Assembly (NCBI GenBank): GCA_036937835.1 | Contig: CM072870.1 | Location: 1,240,001 to 1,304,000, forward strand | Length of the DNA: 64,000 bases | Source of the DNA: Pampus argenteus | Taxonomy: Eukaryota > Chordata > Actinopteri > Scombriformes > Stromateidae | Direction: 5' to 3' | In this document: positions 62,501 to 64,000 of the stretch, piece by piece | How positions within the stretch are numbered: the first letter of the stretch is position 1 | Layout: each line of letters starts with the position of its first letter | Notes under the pieces: model-generated | The model's database searches: none | Seen by the model: only the letters and a program-made list of their open reading frames with translations | What the model was told of the DNA's origin: nothing | Position numbers and translations under genes: made by a program

Positions 62501-64000
62501 TTGATTAAATACATTGCTCCTTGTTTAAGAAAAACTGTAGTTGTCAGTTTTGGCCTGAGAGAAAGCTATTTTTACTAATGTTACAGTAAAAGCTGCAGGA
62601 AGCTCTCAGAAGTGAGTTTTTTGGTCCTAATTATTAGAAATCAGTTACTTGTTGATGGCAAACATGGTTTTGATTGAAAATATTGCCCCTTTGTTTAAGA
62701 AAAACTGTAGTTGTCAGTTTTTGGCTGAGAGAAAGCTATTTTTACTAATGTTACAGTAAAAGCTGCAGGAAGCTCTCAGAAGTGAGTTTTTTGGTCCTAA
62801 TTATTAGAAATCAGTTACTTGTTGATGGCAACCATAGTTTTGATTGAAAATATTGCTCCTTGTTTAAGAAAAACTGTAGTTGTCAGTTTTGGCCTGAGAG
62901 AAAGGTATTTTTACAAATGTTACAGTAAAAGCTGCAGGAAGGTCTCAGAAGTGAGTTTTTTGGTCCTAATCATTAGAAATCAGTTACTTGTTGATGGCAA
63001 ACATGGTTTTGATTGAAAATATTGCTCCTTGTTTAAGAAAAACTGTAGTTGTCAGTTTTGGCCTGAGAGAAAGCTATTTTTTACAAATGTTACAGTAAAA
63101 GCTGCAGGAAGCTCTCAGAAGTGAGCTTTTTGGTCCAAATCATTAGAAATCAGTTACTTGTTGATAGCAAACATGGTTTTGATTGAAAATATTGCTCCTT
63201 GTTTAAGAAAAACTGTAGTTGTCAGTTTTGGCCTGAGACAAAGCTATTTTTTTTACAAATGTTACAGTAAAAGCTGCAGGAAGCTCTCAGAAGTGAGTTT
63301 TTTGGTCCTAATCATTAGAAATCAGTTACTTGTTGATGGCAAACATGGTTTTGATTGAAAATATTGCTCCTTGTTTAAGAAAAACTGTAGTTGTCAGTTT
63401 TGGCCTGAGAGAAAGCTATTTTTACTAATGTTACAGTAAAAGCTGCAGGAAGCTCTCAGAAGTGAGTTTTTTGGTCCTAATCATTAGAAATCAGTTACTT
63501 GTTGATGGCAAACGTGGTTTTGATTGAAAATATTGCTCCTTGTTTAAGAAAAACTGTAGTTGTCAGTTTTGGCCTGAGAGAAAGCTATTTTTACTAATGT
63601 TACAGTAAAAGCTGCAGGAAGCTCTCAGAAGTGAGTTTTTTGGTCCTAATTATTAGAAATCAGTTACTTGTTGATGGCAAACATGGTTTTGATTGAAAAT
63701 ATTGCTCCTTGTTTAAGAAAAACTGTAGTTGTCAGTTTTGGCCTGAGAGAAAGTTATTTTTACAAATGTTACAGTAAAAGCTGCAGGAAGCTCTCAGAAG
63801 TGAGTTTTTTGGTCCTAATCATTAGAAATCAGTTTTGTTGATGGCAAACGTGGTTTTGATTGAAAATATTGCTCCTTGTTTAAGAAAAACTGTAGTTGTC
63901 AGTTTTGGCCTGAGAGAAAGCTATTTTTACTAATGTTACAGTAAAAGCTGCAGGAAGCTCTCAGAAGTGAGTTTTTTGGTCCTAATTATTAGAAATCAGA
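59537..64000 (+). repeat. Right-arm copied segment, shorter copy
   Basis: This is the partner of 51925-57064 and continues to the window edge, so its full extent is unknown. It lacks five units present in the partner (at the positions equivalent to about 53.17-53.50, 53.9-54.25 and 56.7-56.9 kb), or the partner gained them. Confidence 0.83.

Larger units (their letters stand above)
49631..64000 (+). repeat. Right satellite array, all units in plus orientation
   Basis: The same satellite family continues in the opposite orientation to the window end, roughly 85 units. The order is now TTGATGGCAAACATGG, TTGATTGAAAATATTGCTCC, AAGAAAAACTGTAGTTGTC, GGCCTGAGAGAAAG, TTACAGTAAAAGCTGCAGG, CTCTCAGAAGTGAG, TTTTTTGGTCCTAAT and AGAAATCAG. 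Most units are the short form without the 9-bp insert. Several variants are common here and were not seen in the left arm: TTTTTACTAATGTTAC, CCTAATTATTAG, GGCAACCATAG and TTGATTAAATA. The right arm is therefore not a mirror image of the left arm but a separate subfamily. Confidence 0.97.
51302..64000 (+). repeat. C territory (short units, plus orientation)
   Basis: About 75 short units without the palindrome are present, with C markers such as CTAATTATTAG, TTTTTACTAATGTTAC, GGCAACCATAG, GAAAGGTATTTTTAC, GAAGGTCTCAG, TTGATTAAATA and GGCAAACGTGG. Several units have lost bases from CAGTTACTTGTTG (CAGACTTGTTG near 53334, 57402, 58070 and 58406; CACTTGTTG near 57567 and 58573; CAGTTTTGTTG near 57063 and 63830). 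T runs after GCTA vary from five to nine. The region contains large duplicated segments listed separately, and no gene. Confidence 0.9.

Noticed and set aside
1..64000. CRISPR array
   Set aside because: There are no short repeats separated by unique spacers. The entire 169-178 bp unit is repeated and nothing between copies is unique.
1..64000. Human or primate alpha satellite (171 bp) with CENP-B boxes
   Set aside because: Unit length is similar, but the sequence does not resemble what I know of alpha satellite, and I find no site matching the TTCG....A..CGGG core. TTCGATCAAAACC is the nearest and lacks the CGGG part.
1..64000. Transposon or insertion sequence within the array
   Set aside because: I read through the window for breaks in the unit pattern and found only small indels, two 51-bp deletions and the orientation switch. 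There is no foreign sequence, target duplication or terminal repeat.
1..64000. Telomeric or simple-sequence repeats
   Set aside because: No TTAGGG-like or other short tandem motif was seen beyond mononucleotide runs of up to nine bases.
49631..64000. Right arm as a simple fold-back (palindromic) assembly artefact of the left arm
   Set aside because: A fold-back would mirror 35.3-49.6 kb. Instead the right arm quickly becomes the C subfamily with its own markers and duplications. The join itself could still be wrong and needs spanning reads.
1..64000. A previously undescribed gene system hidden in the window
   Set aside because: No stretch has non-satellite sequence long enough to hold one. 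The interest here lies in array structure, not in encoded functions.

Overview
This window is one continuous block of tandemly repeated (satellite) DNA. I see no gene, RNA gene, transposon, CRISPR array or unique sequence anywhere in it. The unit is about 169 bp in its short form and 178 bp in its long form. One short unit, counted by hand at 9261-9429, is about 34% G+C. Dividing the window by unit length gives roughly 370 units, from near-identical to mildly diverged. A block this long, AT-rich, gene-free and made of 170-180 bp units is typical of eukaryotic centromeric or pericentromeric heterochromatin. I do not recognise the family and cannot name the organism. It does not look like human alpha satellite, and I see no CENP-B box.

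Layout. Unit orientation is defined here by the T-rich strand that reads TTGATGGCAAACATGG. From 1 to about 49,630 every unit is on the minus strand; from about 49,631 to 64,000 every unit is on the plus strand. The left arm has two kinds of territory. Mixed 'A' territory (1-21,803 and 25,882-42,599) holds several short and long variants in recurring orders. Homogeneous 'B' territory (21,804-25,881, 42,600-49,630 and a small island at 27,771-28,661) is mostly 178-bp units with a near-perfect 17-bp palindrome. After the orientation switch comes a scrambled transition zone (49,631-51,301) with two 51-bp internal deletions. It is followed by a distinct 'C' subfamily of short units to the end of the window.

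The array has a layered history. Recurrent multi-unit modules (686, 856 and 964 bp), recent tandem duplications (347, 349, 1006, 1722 and 1738 bp) and longer copied segments (about 1.2 to 6 kb, displaced by about 3 to 33 kb) can all be followed by shared rare mutations. Several copied segments have gained or lost whole units, as unequal crossover would produce, and one carries a gene-conversion-like patch.

The many 65-104 codon open frames are a by-product of the repeat. Both unit lengths equal 1 modulo 3, so the frame shifts at every unit, and the frames I checked begin at TTG. They should not be annotated as proteins. The most noteworthy features are the orientation switch with its damaged flank, and the presence or absence of one arm of the palindrome as the main length polymorphism.
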